Positions 32,351-44,502 of a stretch of 64,000 nucleotides of DNA are shown here, piece after piece (within the stretch, counting starts at the first letter, position 1; every line of letters begins with the position of its first letter). The DNA lies in assembly GCA_947561395.2 (NCBI GenBank), contig OX387185.1, positions 30,360,213 to 30,424,212 on the forward strand, in the 5' to 3' direction. A program made the translations under genes and the position numbers. The notes under the pieces are model-generated. The model ran no database searches. It was given only the letters and a program-made list of their open reading frames with translations, and had not been told where the DNA came from. This DNA comes from Buxus sempervirens (Eukaryota > Streptophyta > Magnoliopsida > Buxales > Buxaceae).

Positions 32351-34395
32351 AGATTATTGCTGACCTTGTTGGTGACTACCAAGCAGCATTCATTCCTGGC
32401 AGATCAATAGCAGAAAACATCATGTTAACCCACGAATTGCTTCACAATTCCCACTTAAACAAAGGATCTTCTAGATGTGCTATAAAGGTGGATCTGAGCA
32501 AGGCTTTTGATTTGGTATCTTGGGACTGTATAAGGAAGGTGTTAAATGACATGGGGTTTCCACCTCGAATGATCCACTGGGTAATGGAGTGTATCTCTAC
32601 GCCCTCCTACTCGATTCTGATCAATGGCCGAATGAATGGCTTCTTTCATGGTGCCAAAGGTTTAAGACAAGGTGACCCACTTTTTCCCTACATCTTCGTG
32701 CTAATCATGGAGCTTTTTAATGCTATTCTTCAGGTTACCACAAGCAAGGCCGCCTTTGAGTTCTACCCCAAATGCTCCAAGCATAAAATCAAGGTCCTCA
32801 GTTTTGCAGATGACTTAATGCTTTTCTCAAGTGGGAAACTGGAATCTATTGATTGCTGTATGGAGGCTCTTGAGAAGCTTCAGGTTATAGCAGGCCTTAA
32901 AGTCAACAAGGACAAAACCACGCTCTTCCTTGCTGGAATGGACGAGAGCTCAAAACAATCCCTTTGCACCAGATTTGGTCTCCAAGTTGGTCATCTTCCC
33001 ATCAAGTATTTAGGTCTGCCGCTGCTCTCATCCAGGCTTTCCCTAAAGGACTGTGATCCTCTTCTCACAAGGATCAAAGCCCGACTCCAATCTTGGAGCA
33101 ATCGCAATCTCTCTTATGCGGGAAGGCTCACCCTCATCAACTCAGTATTGTTCTCTATCACGGTACATTGGCAATCAGTTTTCACTATTCCCAAATCAGT
33201 CTCAAAAGCCATTCAAAAGGAATGTAGAACTTTCCTTTGGGCCGGGCAGAAATCAAATAAGAAAGTTTGTCCAATTAGTTGGAAGGTTGTTTGTGCGCCT
33301 AAGACTCAAGGAGGACTTGGGGTCAAGAACCTACAAACATGGAATTCAGCTGCTGCCTTCAAGTACATCTGGATGATCGTCAACAATTCCCCATCTTTGT
33401 GGGTTAGATGGACTCGTAGCTACCTAGTCAAGGACAGAAACTTTTGGGCATTAAAGTGCCCATCGAAGTGCACTTGGATTTGGAGGAACATTTTACATGC
33501 AAGGCCAATTGCTGCAACTCTTCTAAAGGTGAAGATTCTTAATGGCGTAGGCACATCACTTTGGTACGATAACTGGCATCCGGATGGACCAATTGTTCCA
33601 AGGCTTGGCAATCGAGTTGTGTATGACTCGGGTTTACCAATCTCTGTAGATGTAGCTTCTATAATTGAAGGTAATGATTGGTCACCTCCTCTTTCAGTTA
33701 CGGCAGATTTGATGGATTTATGGAGCAAACTCTCTAGTTTACCAAAGCCTGATGCAACTCGTGAAGACAAGATTGTGTGGATTACATCAAAATCAGGTGG
33801 ATTTGACATTGCAAGCACCTACAGATTCATCCATCATGATCGTCACCTTGTCCCTTGGAATAGGCTTGTTTGGTTCCCCCTTAACATTCCAAGACATGCA
33901 TTCATTCTTTGGATGTCCTTCAATAAGGGTCTACTTACTCTTGACAAGCTTAACAAGTGGGGAACAACAAATCAGAAAACATGTATTCTATGTAGAAGGG
34001 GAAGTGAGAATCTTCACCACTTGTTCTTTGATTGTAGCTACAGTTGGCAGGTATGGCACTCAATCCTCCAAGCTAACTGTCTTAAGAGAGTGAAGCGTAG
34101 ATGGGACAATCTAATAGCTTGGGCAGCAAGAAAAGGTACTTCCTCAGAACCCACCACCATCATCTTTAAGTTATCATTGGGGGCAGCAGTCTATCACATC
34201 TGGAAGGAGCGGAATAGAAGGATATTCAAGAACAGCTACCTACCAGCTTCTGAGATATTTTCCTACATTCGGTTTGATGTCCAAGCACGGCTTCACCACC
34301 AGAATCTATTGAGCAAAGACTCCGATCGTAATAGGAAAATTGTTGACAATTGGAGGCTCCACCATGTAATCAAATTGTCACATTCCACTATGTAG
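32351..34395 (+). CDS. LINE ORF2 fragment: RT from palm to C-terminus and zf-RVT, frame open
   Basis: The open frame runs from the truncation point; the first ATG in it is at 32422 (657 codons). RT blocks are DYQAAFIPGRSIAEN, AIKVDLSKAFDLVSW, GLRQGDPLFPYIF, FADDLMLF and LPIKYLGLPLLS. The zf-RVT block (IPRHAFILWMSF, CILCRRGSENLHHLFFDC) and AAVYHIWKERNRRIFKN follow, ending at 34395. Both RT aspartates are present. Endonuclease and the RT N-terminus are missing, so the protein would not be active. The open frame suggests a young insertion. Confidence 0.9.
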
Positions 34396-34487
34396 TTTGC
34401 TTGAACGTGGCCATCACCCACGTCCCCCTGTATTGTTTTCCCTTTTCTTCTTAATATTATACCTTACTTTTTCCAAAAAAAAAAAAA
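32351..34487 (+). mobile_element. 5'-truncated LINE in B2
   Basis: Flanked by a 16-bp duplication AGTTATCAAGGTAAGA (32335-32350 and 34487-34502). The body runs from within RT to a poly-A at 34475-34487. The tail before the poly-A reads CCTTACTTTTTCC, close to the conserved LINE tail. Confidence 0.95.
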
Positions 34488-36265
34488 GTTATCAAGGTAA
34501 GATTAATAATTAAAGTAAGCTGTATTTTGAATGGGCTATGCGTGGAGTCTAATACATGCGAGTTGCGTGGAATCATAGGTATATAATGCATTAAAATAAC
34601 CTAATTGTATACGTTTTGGAATACTCGTTCGTATTCTACAGCCGCAAGAGACAAAGCCGTGAGCGACCAAGAACGACTGGAAGAGAAGAAGAAGAAGAAA
34701 GAGAAGGGAGAGGGAGTTGCTCGTTTTCCACTCTTCTAGGCAGTGTTCATCTTGATCTAGTCGTTATTTAGAGAAGAGAAGGAGAAACAACCGTAAACAG
34801 AGGTAGGTGACACCGTTTTCTTTTGTTTTTGGATTTACATGTGTTTAATCTCCAAAGCATGTTTTTGTATGATATATTCATGTATTTAGTTTGATAACCA
34901 TATTATATGTATGTTAGAATGATCTTGGACGTGAAAAATCACATTTTTACATTGTTTCTAAACGATTTCGAGTGACCACCGACCTCGACTGTGCTCGGTG
35001 ATCCTTAGCGCTCTTAGGCACTATTATAAATTTTTAGACCGCCTGAGATCGCGAGACAACTTATCGTCGGTGATAAAAAATCAACTACTGCTTACCTTAG
35101 ACCGCCGGGGCGATCCTAGGCGCTCTGTGCAGAAAATGCAAAATTTCGTAATTTCAAACCCTGATTCAATTCCAAACTATTTTTATACAATTTTAATCAT
35201 TAATTAAGATGTTTTAAGACCAAAATAAATTATTCAATTTCCTGTTTTACAGAAAAATAAATTAGGGAGATATTTAGGACATTAGTTGCCAAACTTTGAA
35301 CGTAATTGAGAAATCTAGTCTTTGGAAAACTTGACTACTATTTGATTACCAGAACATCTTTAAATGACACTATAAACCAGATGATTATATAAAGAGAATT
35401 CAGATCATAAGTTCAACTCAATTAACCCGATTATTGAAGTAAATGTCAGATTTAACCTTTATATGCCGCTAGGCACCAACCCTTATAGAGATATTATACT
35501 TTAAGGAGTTTTTGGAGTCTAGTGGGCATAGCTAGTTATGGATCCATAGTTGTTGCTAGATAGCTAAGGGATATGTCATTTGGGTTGAGTTTATCCTTTG
35601 TGCGAGCGCTCTTCCTTTGCAAGTTGGTTTGTTTGGGAAGGTCCTATGTCTGGAGGGACACCCTGGTGAACCGCTGGTGATTCCCTGTACATGTGGATAA
35701 GCGACCATCTCCATGTATTGATTCTGGTGCTACATGCTGGTGGTACATGCCAACTCTGATGGGTACGTGTTCAATAAGTCAGTGAATACGGCTCTTGTCT
35801 AAGCTGCACTGCATGGGACTTGAGTATCATTAGTAGTATTGCTCTTAAGACTCACGGTGGTATAGCGATTGGTCGAGAGTCATCTCAAAAGGTTTGTCTA
35901 TCTTTGTGAGTCCTACAATGACACTAAAATCATAAACACTTGTTATTACTGTTGTATACATGCTGGAGGCATGTAATTGGTATATTGGTTGGATGTGACT
36001 GTTAAGTGCATCCTAGTAACGTATAGATTATGTTATTAATTTCTGATATTGGATTCTTAAAATAGAACATGCTAAAATTTATATTTAGAACTGTTTATTA
36101 TACTGTTTTGTATTCATGATCGTTGCGAATGATTATACGAGCCTGCTTAGTCGAGATTGCTTAATCGTGCCTGAACTGTTATTTTACTTATATTAACTGT
36201 TTAAACATGCATGTGTTACCTACTGGGATATTCGTATCTCACCATACCTTTATTTCATTTTTCAG

Positions 36266-36357
36266 CTGATACACGAGAGGGGGATCATAGTATTGATTTC
36301 CAGGGAGAGATATCTGATTATTCACTAGAGGATTACTATTACCCGGATTTTGTCTGA
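36266..36357 (+). other. Putative short terminal exon of LTR family B (copy B2)
   Basis: TTTTTCAG (36265) then 92 open nt to TGA (36355-36357), gap-free against B1. It reads DTREGDHSIDFQGEI and ends LEDYYYPDFV. Silent changes at three codons and conservative ones at several others; acidic and aromatic tail positions are kept. Confidence 0.45.
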
Positions 36358-36726
36358 GGTGGTGGATTGTCATGGATTTAGTTACTTTATTAGATTATTC
36401 TATTTTATTTGAGTTTGATGTATTAGAGAGATGAGAGATTAGTGACCTTTTATTTGACCAGACTTAAATTTTGATTTTGATGGTTAACTATATTAGTTTC
36501 GTGAGGATTTTAGACTATACTTCCGCACATACATGTTCCGCACTCTGATAGTTAATTAATTGAATGGATCACTTATTTTTTTAGTCTGTTATATTCTTCA
36601 TGATTTATTTGATATGGGCTAGTAACACCTTGGATTTAGTTGTTGAACTAAATTCGGGTTGTTACAGTAGCGAACCGAGTTCGGGTTGGGTGCCGGTTTG
36701 CACTGACCCGAGTTCGGGGCATTACA

Positions 36727-37330
36727 AATGACATACTCATCTTGCTTCAAACCCAAATCTTGGAGAAACCGTTTCATCCAAAGCATCTCCTTCGCTGCTT
36801 TTGTAGCTACAATATGCTCATCTTCTGTCATCAAGGTCACCTGTCATATCTGCACTTGTCAAACCCTCCAAAACTGATTTTGAGCTGCCAAAAGTCAAGC
36901 ACATCTTAGAGCTACCTCTCAAGTATTTGAAAATCCATTTCACTGCTTGCCAATGATCTTTGCCAGGATTAGAAAGGAACCTGCTAACAACTCCAACAGC
37001 ATAGGCAATGTCTGGAAGTGTGCAAACCATAGCATACATCAAACTCCTGACTACAGAGGAGTAAGGAACTATTGCCATGCTGTCTTTCTCCTCCTTAGTT
37101 GAAGGACAAGTCTTCTTACTTAGCTTGAAGTGACCACCAGGAGGTGTACTAACTGGTGTGGCTTGCTTCATATTAAATCTTTCAAGTACCCTCTCAATAT
37201 ATTTTTCCTTTGACAACCACAGCTTCCTAGCTTTCCTGTCACGAGAAATCTGCATACCCAAAATCTGTCTTGCTACACCAAGGTCTTTCATATCAAAAGA
37301 CCTAGACAACTTTGCCTTCAAATTTGCTAA
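36727..37330 (-). pseudogene. Copia RT C-terminal part and start of RNase H
   Basis: LKAKLSRSFDMKDLG, ILGMQISRDRKARKLWLS, YSSVVRSLMYAMVCTLPDIAYAVGVVSRF and NPGKDHWQAVKWIFKYLRGS are the usual copia RT connection. RNase H begins TEDEHIVATKAAKEMLWMKRFL and runs up to LTR B2 at 36726. The frame breaks once around 36835. Upstream it joins the RT part at 38580 across a LINE. Confidence 0.9.
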
Positions 37331-37342
37331 TCAATTGAACAT

Positions 37343-38567
37343 TTTTTTTGGAAGGTAAGTCCAAAGTGATATATTAAAATAAAGATATGTACAATGACAA
37401 ATCAAACAAGACAACCCAATGTGCTCCTTAATGTATCAGGGCACATGACAAGAACACACAAGAGCACAAGAGAATACAAGGTTACCCAATCATCACCTTA
37501 CAAGATCCCACTCTAAGTCCCACCTATCAACAAGATGGCGGTGGAGGGGGGAGTCAGGTAGAGCCACACGCTTCAAGTTTGCTTTCCCTCTAACATCCAA
37601 AGCGATTAGCGACCCCAAATCTTCCCATGGCATATAACAATTTCTGAACACCCTTCTGTTTCTTTCCCTCCAGATGTGGTAGACACTTGCTGCAAAATAA
37701 AGCTTGAAAATGAGGGTGGCATGTGGGCTACCAAGCTTCAAAGATGCAGCCCATTGCACAACATCCACCCAAGAATGATGTAGCCTTGCGACTCCATTAT
37801 TCTCCAAAACATGGTTCCACACATGGGCACTATAAGTACACTCAAAGAATAAGTGTGAGTGAGACTCGTCATGTGCTCTACAGAACACGCACGAAGGGTT
37901 GTTAACAATACCCTTATTATGCAACCGGTCCTTGGTTAGCAACCTTTGGTTCACAGCCAGCCATAGTATAAAAGCATGCTTAGGGATGTGTTTAGAGAAC
38001 CAAATGAGTCCATACCAAGCCACTTGGCTCCCATGCGTATCAAAGTGCTTATAAGCACTGGAAATGTCAAAAGTACCTGATTTTGATGAAGGAGTCCACA
38101 CTACTACATCATCTTGTTCAGGTGATGGGTGAGGTAGCTCATCAAGCCTACTCCAGACTTCAATTAAATCTGGAGATGCAGCTACAGGAGGATCCCATGT
38201 ATAACCAGAGATTATGCTGCTAACCATGGCATGACGTGTGAGACCAGAGTCATAGATCAACCGATTACCATACTTACTGAAAAGGGGCCCCTCCGGATGC
38301 CAATTATCGTACCACAAGGAGGTGCTCAAACCATTATAGATCTTCCTTTTTATTAGGTGAGCCATTCCATACCGCAACTTAAGAATCTTCCTCCATGCCC
38401 ATGAAGAGTTAGTAGGCACATTTAAAGTCCAGAAATTCCGGTCTTTAATAAGATACCTGTGTACCCATCTAACCCAAAGGGATCTGCCAGCAACCAGAAT
38501 TTTCCATATATGCTTCATTGTTGCTGCTTTGTTCCATGTATTTAAGTGGAGTAACCCAAGGCCACCC
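37343..38567 (-). mobile_element. 5'-truncated LINE in copia RT
   Basis: Flanked by the exact 12-bp duplication TCAATTGAACAT (37331-37342 and 38568-38579). The 3' end is a poly-T on the + strand (from 37342) after a tail reading ACTTACCTTCC in minus orientation, with TGTACAT about 40 bp further upstream. Coding sequence starts at the truncation point. Confidence 0.95.
37493..38567 (-). CDS. LINE ORF2 C-terminal fragment (zf-RVT), frame open
   Basis: Open frame to a stop at 37493; the first ATG is at 38518 (341 codons). It contains LWYDNWHPEGPLFSKYGNRLIYD, IPKHAFILWLAVNQRLLTKDRL, CVFCRAHDESHSHLFFEC and AASVYHIWRERNRRVFRN. This is the part of ORF2 after RT. No catalytic domain is present. Confidence 0.9.
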
Positions 38568-38579
38568 TCAATTGAACAT

Positions 38580-39149
38580 CCTATCCCACTATCAACATAT
38601 CATCTATATATAATAGAAGAATAATGAACTTACCATCAGGGAACTTTCTGACATACACAAAGTGATTTGCCTCTGTCCTGGAATAACCATGACCCAGCAT
38701 GAATGAGTCAAACTTCTTGTACCATTGCCTTGGAGCCTGCTTTAACCCATACAAGCTCTTTTTCAACCTGCAAACACGTGCTCTTTCCCTTTTACTTCAA
38801 ATCCTTTTGGCTGAACCATGTAGATTTTTTCCTCCAAATCACCATGGAGAAACACAGTCATCACATCTAACTGTTCAAGCTTAAGATCTAAGCTGGCTGC
38901 CAAACTCAAAATAACTTGAATGGAACTCATCTTGACAACTGGAGAAAATATCTCATCAAAGTCAATACATTTCTTCTGCTTGTAGCCTTTTACCATCAAC
39001 CGAGCTTTGTGCTTCACTAGCTCTTCGCCATCCATTTTCTACTTGAACACCCATTTATTTCCAAGAGCCCTTTTTCCTTTAGGAAGTTCCACCAACTCAT
39101 AAGTGTAATTATTTTGTAGAGAATTCATCTCTTCTTGCATTACTTTCAC
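38580..39149 (-). pseudogene. Copia RT N-terminal part with YIDD box
   Basis: Reads KWVFK, stop, KMDGEELVKHKARLMVKGYKQ, FDEIFSPVVKMSSIQVIL, LDVMTVFLHGDLEEKIYMVQP, then LKKSLYGLKQAPRQWYKKF and FIILLLYIDDMLIV. Both catalytic aspartates remain, but a stop precedes KMDG and the frame shifts near 38765. The sequence joins 37330 once the LINE is removed. Confidence 0.9.
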
Positions 39150-40396
39150 CTAGCTTTGCTTGTCTTTGTGAGTCTGCACTTCCTGTAAACACTCTGGCTC
39201 TCCCTCTTTAGTAAGCAAAACATACTCTGATTCAGAGCATTTGGATGATGGACAGTGCTCTCTGGTAGACCTCCTAACCTGAGGCTCTACTATAGCAAGA
39301 TGCTCCCCCTGCTCAACACTCTCTGGCAGAGCAAACTGCTCTCCCTGCTCAAATACATCATCCTCATCAACAACTGGCTCATCTCCATCTTCAATTTGCA
39401 TCTCTTCCCCATCTATGGCACTATGTGGATATATAGAGATAGGTGTAAGGTCAAGATCACTTTCAACTGCTTGCCTTAGCTTCTTAGCTTTCTCAAAATT
39501 TGCCAAGGTCTGGTCTTCATGAAAAACCACTTCCCTACTTCTGAAGATTTTCTTCTTTTCTGGATCCCGTAGCTTGTAGCCAAATTCTACATCTCCATAG
39601 CCAATAAATATGCAAGGAATGGCTTTATCATCAAGCTTTTTCCTCTATTCCTTAGGCACATGTGCAAATGCCTTGCACCCAAACACCTTCAAGTGAGAGT
39701 AGGAAACATCCTTCCCTGTCTACACTTTCTCTGGAGTGTGGAAATCTAAAGGAACTAATGGAGACCTGTTAATTCGGTAGCATGCAGTCAAACCAGCTTC
39801 ACCCTAGAATGACTTAGGTAATCCAGCCATCCTCAACATGCATTTGACCTTCTCAACAATAGTGCGGTTCATCCTTTCTGCCACACCATTATGCTTTGGG
39901 GTACAAGGTACTGTCTTCTCATGTCTAATGCCATGCTTTGAACAGTAGTTCTCAAACTCATTAGATGTGTACTCACCTCCATTTTCAGTACGAAGACACT
40001 TTAACTGCTTTCTTGTTTCTCTTTCTACCATAGCATGAAACTGCTTGAAGCACTGAAATACCTAGTCTTTTGTTTTCAAAACATAAACCCACACTTTTCA
40101 TGAAGCATCATCAATAAAACTAACCAAATATTTATTGCCACCTAAGGACTCCACCTCAATGGGACCACACACATCAAAATAAACTAAGTCCAGTACAGCG
40201 AGTTCTCTACTAGAGGTTTTCTGAAAAGAAACTCTATGATGCTTTCCAAGTAAATAGTAATCACAAGGATTTAATGACGTACTTTTAGGGAAAGGAATGA
40301 GGGACTTCCTTCCTAAATCTGCAATCCTTTTTCACTCATGTGAGCCAACCGCCTGTGCCACAAATCTGGTAAAGCCTCCTCTTTAGCAACATTCAC
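39150..40396 (-). pseudogene. Copia integrase
   Basis: The core is recognised by VYFDVCGPIEVESLGG, FIDDAS, KCLRTENGGEYTSNEF and TPKHNGVAERMNRTIVEKV, followed by the copia C-terminal block (HLKVFGCKAFAHVP, IFIGYGD). Several in-frame TAG/TGA stops lie between them. An acidic spacer (39530-39150) leads to RT. Confidence 0.85.
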
Positions 40397-40840
40397 TCAA
40401 TCACCACACAACTTTACTTGTGTCTTGTAAAGTGTGCAACAAAGCTTTGCTCTAGCCAACGCCAATGACCCTTTTGAGAGTTTCCAACTCCTGTTGCCAA
40501 AATAATTATAATATCCTCCAATATCAAGAGCATTAGTGGAGATAAAATTCAAACGCATGTTTGGAACATGTCGTACATCCTTTAATGTAAAGGTGCAGCC
40601 AACATTAGTGACAAGACAAATATCTCCAATCCAAACAATGTCAAAATATCTATTATTGCTCATCTTCACCCTGCCAAAATTTCCTGCTTTGTAAGTAGTG
40701 AAGAGCTCTATCTTTGGAGTAATGTGGCATGAACACGCTGAATTAATAGTCCACTCCACATAGGGATTTGAAGTATGACAACACTGATCCTCTCCCACAC
40801 AAAGAACTGCAACCTCTTCATCTGAAACACAAGCAGTAGT
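40397..40840 (-). pseudogene. Copia protease with altered active site
   Basis: The block WTINSACSCHITP stands where copia proteases have W-x-I/L-D-S-G-A, so the catalytic Asp is Asn and the Gly is Ala. KDVRHVPNMRLNFISTNALD follows as the second protease block. The upstream nucleocapsid and gag are missing: the sequence stops at 40840, where LTR C begins. Confidence 0.8.
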
Positions 40841-42480
40841 TGTAAAATCCCAAATTTTAATGAAATTAAAATTTATTATTTTAGTAGTTAATTAATGCTA
40901 AATTGAAAAAAAAAAAAATTTGCAGAGTTGGAGATCGAAAGGGTTTGATCGGATTCTCGAGTGAACTGGATGGAGATAATTATAATTAATTATGTATGAG
41001 AAATTTCCAGAATATTTAATTAGTTGGTTTTGCTCGGATGAGGTGGCAAAGATAAGTGATATTAACTCTAATTAAGCTGCTGGTATAGGGAATTTGGTGG
41101 TAAGGCATAACAGGGGATCATGTTTTAAGTTGCTAGAGGCGGCAATTATAAAAATCAAAGGCTGTTCAATTCATGAGTTTTTGGGCAATTGAGCAATGGA
41201 TTTTGAAGATCTGATCAGAGAGTTTAGTGAAGAAGGAGCTAGGGTTGGTGAATCAGATTAGTGTTTTTGAAGTGATTAGAAAGTAAATTGGTGGCCTTTT
41301 GATTCACTGTTCATGAGATGTCTGAAGATCAATTGCTGCAACACATAATGCACCCAGGACCTGCAGATCAGAGCTATTTAATTCGAAAGTCAGGTGAGTT
41401 TAATTAAAGTTAGATTTACATAGTGAAATTCTGCTCCAAATTGAAGAAGAAGCTCAGATCTGATCTGGAAATTGGATTTTTTGCTGAGCAGTGAGGTTCG
41501 TTTGAAATTGGAGGGAATTTAAGATTTTTTTTTCTTGAAGAATTAAGGTTCAGTGGCTGCAATTTAAAGTTTAGAGGTAAGTAGCACAAACTATTTTCGT
41601 TTTAGATGATTTAAATTGGAATTTGTTTCAGCCTTGCACTAGAGATCAGCCGAGCCTTTGTTTTACTGTGTTTTTGTGTCCAGATCTAACCACATATGTA
41701 GTTGTAGCTGAATTTCCTATTGAGAATTTGTATGTGCATTTAATGAGAGTAGCACGAATCTAGTTTGTTTTGAATGGTTTAAATCTTTAGAATTTCACAT
41801 GAGTAGAAGCATGCGATAGCCCCTGTTTTGCTGTCTTTTGTTGCTAGATTTACTCATCGATGAGAAATGCTTGTAATTATAGTTCCAAGTTGGATCTGTA
41901 ATTTAGAATGTCGATTACTATTATACTGAAGAGAAATTTTAGGAAAAATTCATTATGTTTCATGCTTAGAACTAAAAAGTAAGGTTGCTGTAGCTGAGTT
42001 TCAGAATTCAGATTTGGCATGAACCACTGCTGTAAGTGGCATCGATGAGAGGGTAAATTAGTTTGTATTGATGAGTTCAGGTCTGCATGTAAGTGTTAAA
42101 ATGATCCTTTAATTAATTTGAATGCAAGGCTTTAGATCAGTACTTGTAATTTCTAAATCCTTATTGTTTGAGGTTGCTGAAATTCTAATAGGAGTGATGG
42201 GCGACTGATTAAATGAGGTGTGGTTATTATAAAACTTAAATCTCAATATGAGTTAATCATATGTTCTAAGTGTTAGAATTTACCAGAATTAGTTGGAATA
42301 GGAAAGAGACATTTAATCCTATAGGAAAATTAGTTGTCGAATTGAAGAGGTGAAGCTGGTATAGTGGGCGCCCAGGATGGCTGAGGATTGCCTACCTGCC
42401 TAGAGGTTGGCGCCCAATTAAATCCAGCCTATTTCTTTAGCTTATAAATGATAATTCAATTCTAATTTGAGACTTATATT
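40841..42480 (+). mobile_element. Family C LTR, 5' part only
   Basis: Starts TGTAAAATCCCAAATTTT, a close relative of the family B start with C-to-T changes at its CpG. It has a TATA box (41157), donor-like sites at about 41393 (CAG/GTGAGT) and 41577 (GAG/GTAAGT), and a CpG-rich GGCGCCC inverted repeat at 42366-42417. The 3' end is not found; LINE sequence takes over at about 42480. No coding region. Confidence 0.6.
41157..41165 (+). promoter_or_regulatory. TATA-like box of LTR C
   Basis: TATAAAAAT about 315 bp from the LTR start, at the place where families A and B have theirs. It would direct transcription into the LINE foldback at 42500-43000. Confidence 0.4.
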
Positions 42481-42806
42481 AGTGATCTTAGGTAAAGATA
42501 AACTTGAGGGATTTTGGGTTGATCAAGAGGTGCTGAAATGGAACTTTAAGGAATTAAGTATTGCTGGCCTGCAACTGGGTGATCTACCAGTAAAGTACCT
42601 TGGGTTACCACTTACATCAACTAGACTATCGGCAAAAGACTGTCAGCCACTTGTGGACCGAGTTCAAGCTAGATTGCAATCATGGAAGTGTAGAAACCTT
42701 TCTTATGCAGGGAGACTCATCATTGTAAAGTCAGTGCTTCAATCTATATGTATCTTCTGGATATCAAATTTTATACTCCCTAAAGGAGTGCTGAAGGAAA
42801 TTAATC
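42481..42806 (+). pseudogene. LINE RT fragment, plus-strand arm of a foldback
   Basis: Encodes GLQLGDLPVKYLGLPLTSTRLSAKDC, VQARLQSWKCRNLSYAGRL and FILPKGVLKEI, that is RT thumb sequence. The arm 42555-42740 is matched in inverse orientation by 42812-42997, with a spacer of about 70 bp. Upstream of 42555 the homology fades through a frameshift. Confidence 0.85.
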
Positions 42807-44320
42807 ATGGAAGCACAGACTTTACTAGGATGAGTCTCCCTGCATAAGAAAGATTTCTACACTTCCATGATTGCAACCTAGCTTGAACTCGGTCCACAAG
42901 GGGCTGGCAGTCTCTTGCCGATAATCTAGTTGAAATAAGTGGTAACCCGAGGTATTTTACTGGTAGGTCACCCAACTGCAGGCCAGAACTCTCTAGCATT
43001 GAGAGCTTCATATTCTCTTCAACCCCACAGAAGTAAATCGAGCTCTTCTCCTTATTAGATTTCAACCCTGCCGCCTTCTCAAGTTTCTCAAGACTTTGAA
43101 GCATACACTGCATGGATTGCTTGTCCCCATGGCAGAAGAGAAAGAGATCATCAGCAAAACACAACATCTTGATATTTTGAGCTTGGCATCTATGATGGTA
43201 CTTGAAGCCAACTCTCGTTGTTTCCTCAAGCTGCATTTTGAACATCTCCATTACCAGCACAAACAGGTATGGGGAAAGTGGATCTCCCTGCCTAATCCCA
43301 TTTGTTCCTTTGAAGAACCCTGTTAAGCCTCCATTTATCATTAGAGAGAATGATGGAGTGGATATGAATTCCATGACCCATGCTGTAAATTTTGGGGGGA
43401 ACCCCATTCCAGTTAGAATACTTCTAAGACATACCCATTTGACGGAGTCATACGCCTTGCAAAGATCAACTTTCATGGCACATTTTGCTTGCGGGCTTTG
43501 CAGGTGGTAGTTATGCATCAACTCATGAGTGAGTAATATATTATCTGATATACTTCTCCCTGAGATGAAGGCTGACTGGTACTGTCCAACTAATGAAGAT
43601 ATGATTCCTTTAATTCTGTTCGCCAAAATCTTTGAAATGCATTTGTAAATTACGTTAACACAAGAGATAGGCCGATAATCGCTAGCCTTTTCGGGATTGC
43701 TACACTTGGGAACCAAGGTGATAGATGTGGCATTCACTTGCTTGAGCAGCTTGCCTGAAGAGAAGAAGTCCTTTATTGCTTCAGACACATCATTTCCTAC
43801 TACTACCCATGCACATTTAAAAAACTTAGCTGTAAATCCGTCAGGTCCTGGCGCTTTGTCATCTTTGAGGGAGAACATGGTGTTTCTAATCTCTTCCATC
43901 GTGATATCAGCTTGAATCACTTGAGCTTGCTCCTCAATCAGTTTACTATATAAGTCAGGCATATCAACTTCCTCATGCATGGTACTTGAGTAGCTACCCA
44001 GGAGCCTTTGGAAATGTTGCACAAAAACATCTTTAACCCTTGGAGGATCCGTGATTGTCTGCCCTTCAGAATCCTTGACACTCTGCACACTATTGAAGGC
44101 CCTTCTAGCTACCATGTGGTTGTGGAAGAATGCTGTATTGAGGTCCCCATCTCTCATCCATAGGACTCGAGACTTCAGTCTAACTTGCGCCTCCTCATTT
44201 TTCATCAATTGCACTAGTTCAGATCTCATGGATTGCTCCCTTCTATGCAAATCTGTACAAATGGGTTTGGATTGGATCTCCTTCTGACAATGATCAAGGT
44301 CAGCACGAACCGCCTTTACC
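42807..44320 (-). pseudogene. LINE ORF2 fragment: RT, minus-strand arm of the foldback
   Basis: From 44320: VRADLDHCQKEIQ, then an open frame of 481 codons (44250-42805) with MRDGDLNTAFFHNHMV, DDKAPGPDGFTAKFF, YQSAFISGRSISDN, GIRQGDPLSPYLF, CFADDLFLFCHGD and LSYAGRLILVKSVL, where it ends at the inversion. The continuation upstream lies at 49386-49634, beyond an inserted LINE. RT catalytic residues are present; the C-terminal zf-RVT part is absent. Confidence 0.9.
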
Positions 44321-44502
44321 TTTTTTTTTTTTGGAAAGTAAGTAAGTGATGAATATCAAAAGAGATACAAAATGTACAAGCATAGAGGGAATAAACCCCC
44401 CTTAAACAAACAAGGAGCGACTCCAACAGTCAAAGAGACCGAAGAAATCAACTATTGATTACATAAGAGTAGGGGAACACTTCACAAAATACCATATGAG
44501 GC

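Larger units (their letters stand above)
32184..36726 (+). mobile_element. Family B solo LTR, copy B2, holding a LINE
   Basis: Starts TGTAAAAACCCCGAA and ends TTCGGGGCATTACA, with exact AATGA duplications at 32179-32183 and 36727-36731. Removal of the LINE (32351-34487) leaves about 2.4 kb that aligns with B1. It contains a donor-like site (about 34802), a CpG-rich hairpin block (34975-35130) and a terminal short exon (36266-36357). It sits in copia RNase H. Confidence 0.95.

Noticed and set aside
44321..44345. Exact target duplication for the LINE at 44321-49385
   Set aside because: I compared the flanks GGTAAAGGCGG and the bases near 49385 and found no convincing shared word, so none is reported.
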